From Lachnospiraceae bacterium MC2017 (GTDB taxonomy: Bacteria; Bacillota; Clostridia; Lachnospirales; Lachnospiraceae): a DNA stretch of 64,000 nucleotides. The position numbers and the translations under genes are program-made. Where the stretch lies: assembly GCA_000701625.1 (NCBI GenBank), contig JNJK01000011.1, forward strand, positions 1 to 64,000. The letters are read 5' to 3'. Positions 62,686 to 64,000 of the stretch are shown here, in pieces; position 1 is the stretch's first letter; each line of letters begins with the position of its first letter. The notes under the pieces are model-generated. The model was not told the origin of the DNA. It saw nothing but the letters and a program-made list of their open reading frames with translations, and ran no database searches.

Positions 62686-64000
62686 ATGGTCGTTTTATTT
62701 GATACATTTTCTTCAATTATTGCTCTCGTACTTGCCATGGTCACGAGATTTGTAGGTTTTTCTCATATTTTGAGATCGTACCCAAGAGATCATTCACTAT
62801 ATAATTCCCTTTTCTTTTTAGTAGTGATCATCAATATTTTTTCATGGAATTATCACCGAAAGAAAAGTGTTCCACTTGAAAAGCAGGATCCTGCGCAGCG
62901 CTTCAGTGCTGTATTCAATAACCGTATTTTGATGTTCGTTCTTATTCTGATATATCTTTACATCATTATGCGGAGCATGAAGATTTCCCGTATCGTCATG
63001 TTTTTTTTCCTTATATATGACATTGTTTTAGACTTCATCATCAGGACTTTATATGTCCGTTTTCTTAGACACAGAAAAAAGGAAGCTGAAGCTCTGCACA
63101 AGCTTATCGTTATTGCAAACGCAAACCGTCTCCCCGTCATCCGCCGGAGACTTGAACTTTACAATAGCATTGATATCGATATTGTGTCTGAGATCAGCTG
63201 GGAAAACTTAAACAATACTTCTATAAGTCATGCGTTAACTGGTCTTAAGACTGCCGGTGCCAATGAGATACTTATTGATTCCTATGCTCTTTTTTCTGAC
63301 GAGCTGCTGCGCCAGGTTGTCTCCGCTTCCGCAGATCTTGATTTAACGATCCGCCGTCTTGAGACATCTGACGGCGAGTTTACCGGCGAGAATCAGTATG
63401 AACCGTTTTCTAATTTTATGACATTCCTCTATTCCGGTTTGCATAAAAGAGCCGACGTACTTGGCGTTCATTATGCAGTTTCTAATACGTCGGAGGCTGT
63501 TATTTATGTTAAGAGACACCTCAGTTCTTTATCCGGTAAGTACCTGTGTTTTTCTAATGTTCACACTACTATTACTGCCGGGGAGAACCCGGATTACATG
63601 AAGGTTCTTAATGAATCTGCCATTACGTTTCCGGATGGTGCTCCGATAGCCAGAACAATTAGAAGCATGGGTTTTTCAAATGCTTATCAGGTTGCTGGCC
63701 CTGATTTTATGGAAGCTATGTTTCAGGCCTCGATGGATGGTTCTGTAAGGCATTTCTTTTATGGTTCTTCTGAGAGTACTCTTGAGGCTTTACGAAAGAG
63801 ATTGACCGAACGTTATCCCGGCATGGTGATCGCCGGTATGTATTCTCCGCCTTTCAGACCTTTGAGTCCCGAGGAAGATGAGAAGGATATCCAAATGATC
63901 AATGATTCTGAACCTGATATCGTCTGGGTCGGACTCGGCGCTCCTAAACAGGAGAATTGGATGAATGCGCATATGGATCGTGTTCATGGTGTTATGTGCG
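62686..64000 (+). CDS. WecG/TagA/CpsF-family glycosyltransferase with membrane N-terminal domain (3' end outside window)
   Basis: Open for 438 codons to the window edge; the C terminus is missing. The N-terminal ~140 residues hold four or so hydrophobic helices and a cytoplasmic segment like those that open polyprenyl-phosphate sugar-transferases of the WcaJ/WbaP type. From about residue 270 comes GVHYAVSNTSEAVIYVKRHL, NPDYMKVLNESAITFPDGAP and EPDIVWVGLGAPKQENWM, the signature of WecG/TagA/CpsF N-acetylmannosaminyl-type transferases. A fusion of both types is uncommon. ATG at 62686 has only a weak RBS (AGGAC). Probably acts at the start of a separate polysaccharide or teichoic-acid-like locus. 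Confidence 0.8.
   Translation, partial: MVVLFDTFSSIIALVLAMVTRFVGFSHILRSYPRDHSLYNSLFFLVVIINIFSWNYHRKKSVPLEKQDPAQRFSAVFNNRILMFVLILIYLYIIMRSMKISRIVMFFFLIYDIVLDFIIRTLYVRFLRHRKKEAEALHKLIVIANANRLPVIRRRLELYNSIDIDIVSEISWENLNNTSISHALTGLKTAGANEILIDSYALFSDELLRQVVSASADLDLTIRRLETSDGEFTGENQYEPFSNFMTFLYSGLHKRADVLGVHYAVSNTSEAVIYVKRHLSSLSGKYLCFSNVHTTITAGENPDYMKVLNESAITFPDGAPIARTIRSMGFSNAYQVAGPDFMEAMFQASMDGSVRHFFYGSSESTLEALRKRLTERYPGMVIAGMYSPPFRPLSPEEDEKDIQMINDSEPDIVWVGLGAPKQENWMNAHMDRVHGVMC

Noticed and set aside
1-64000. tRNA or rRNA genes
   Set aside because: Looked for CCA-arm and TTCGA-type motifs in intergenic gaps by eye and found none convincing; a tRNAscan run would settle it.

Overview
The window looks like a chromosome segment of an AT-rich, strictly anaerobic, motile Firmicute, most likely a Lachnospiraceae member (Butyrivibrio-like; genus is a guess). 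Support comes from desulfoferrodoxin plus rubrerythrin, three methyl-accepting chemotaxis proteins, a CotH-family surface protein, clostripain-type peptidase, AGGAGG-type ribosome sites, and family types common in that group. No rRNA or tRNA gene was recognised.

Layout. 1-3035: 5' part of a CotH-like surface protein. 3.2-3.9 kb: scar with a phosphoglucomutase tail and a dead IS4-type transposase between 23-bp direct repeats. 3.9-8.5 kb: GDP-mannose/GDP-fucose supply genes (gmd, fcl, manC, manA), then an AraC-type regulator. 9.6-23.7 kb: an exopolysaccharide/capsule operon, all on the minus strand, with 4-bp stop/start overlaps: glycosyltransferases, flippase, polymerase, LicD, a radical SAM protein, an acetyltransferase fusion and an acyltransferase. 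No priming glycosyltransferase is visible. 23.8-25.5 kb: a Ser/Thr kinase.

25.6-35.4 kb is the most unusual part: a one-orientation array of gene cassettes separated by six copies of a ~125-bp repeat. Five copies have a 73-bp near-perfect hairpin; all six carry an embedded promoter (TTGAA[A/G], exactly 17 bp, TG-extended TAnnnT) pointing into the next cassette. Cargo is accessory: an Rpn/PD-(D/E)XK-like protein, a YgiT/DUF4258 toxin-antitoxin remnant, an AAA/PD-(D/E)XK protein, and two rearranged versions of a three-part module (DUF4869-like protein, small P-loop ATPase, EDSxSG protein). The array abuts a C-terminal scrap of UDP-glucose dehydrogenase on one side and a truncated repeat on the other. 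An intact IS66 element with an 8-bp target duplication sits just after one repeat promoter.

35.5-64 kb is ordinary chromosome: nucleotidyltransferase, SstT transporter, a GGDEF protein, DegT aminotransferase, a zinc-ribbon/DUF4178 pair, PAP2 phosphatase, and an ECF sigma/anti-sigma pair whose two downstream lipoprotein genes share a matching promoter motif. Then come a likely structured RNA gene, oxidative-stress genes, chemoreceptors, YgiQ, a cytidylate-kinase-like protein, NUDIX, a 42-residue membrane protein, a cation efflux transporter, an Sfp-type transferase, and the start of a WecG/TagA-type glycosyltransferase.

All family names come from reading motifs by eye; no database search was run.
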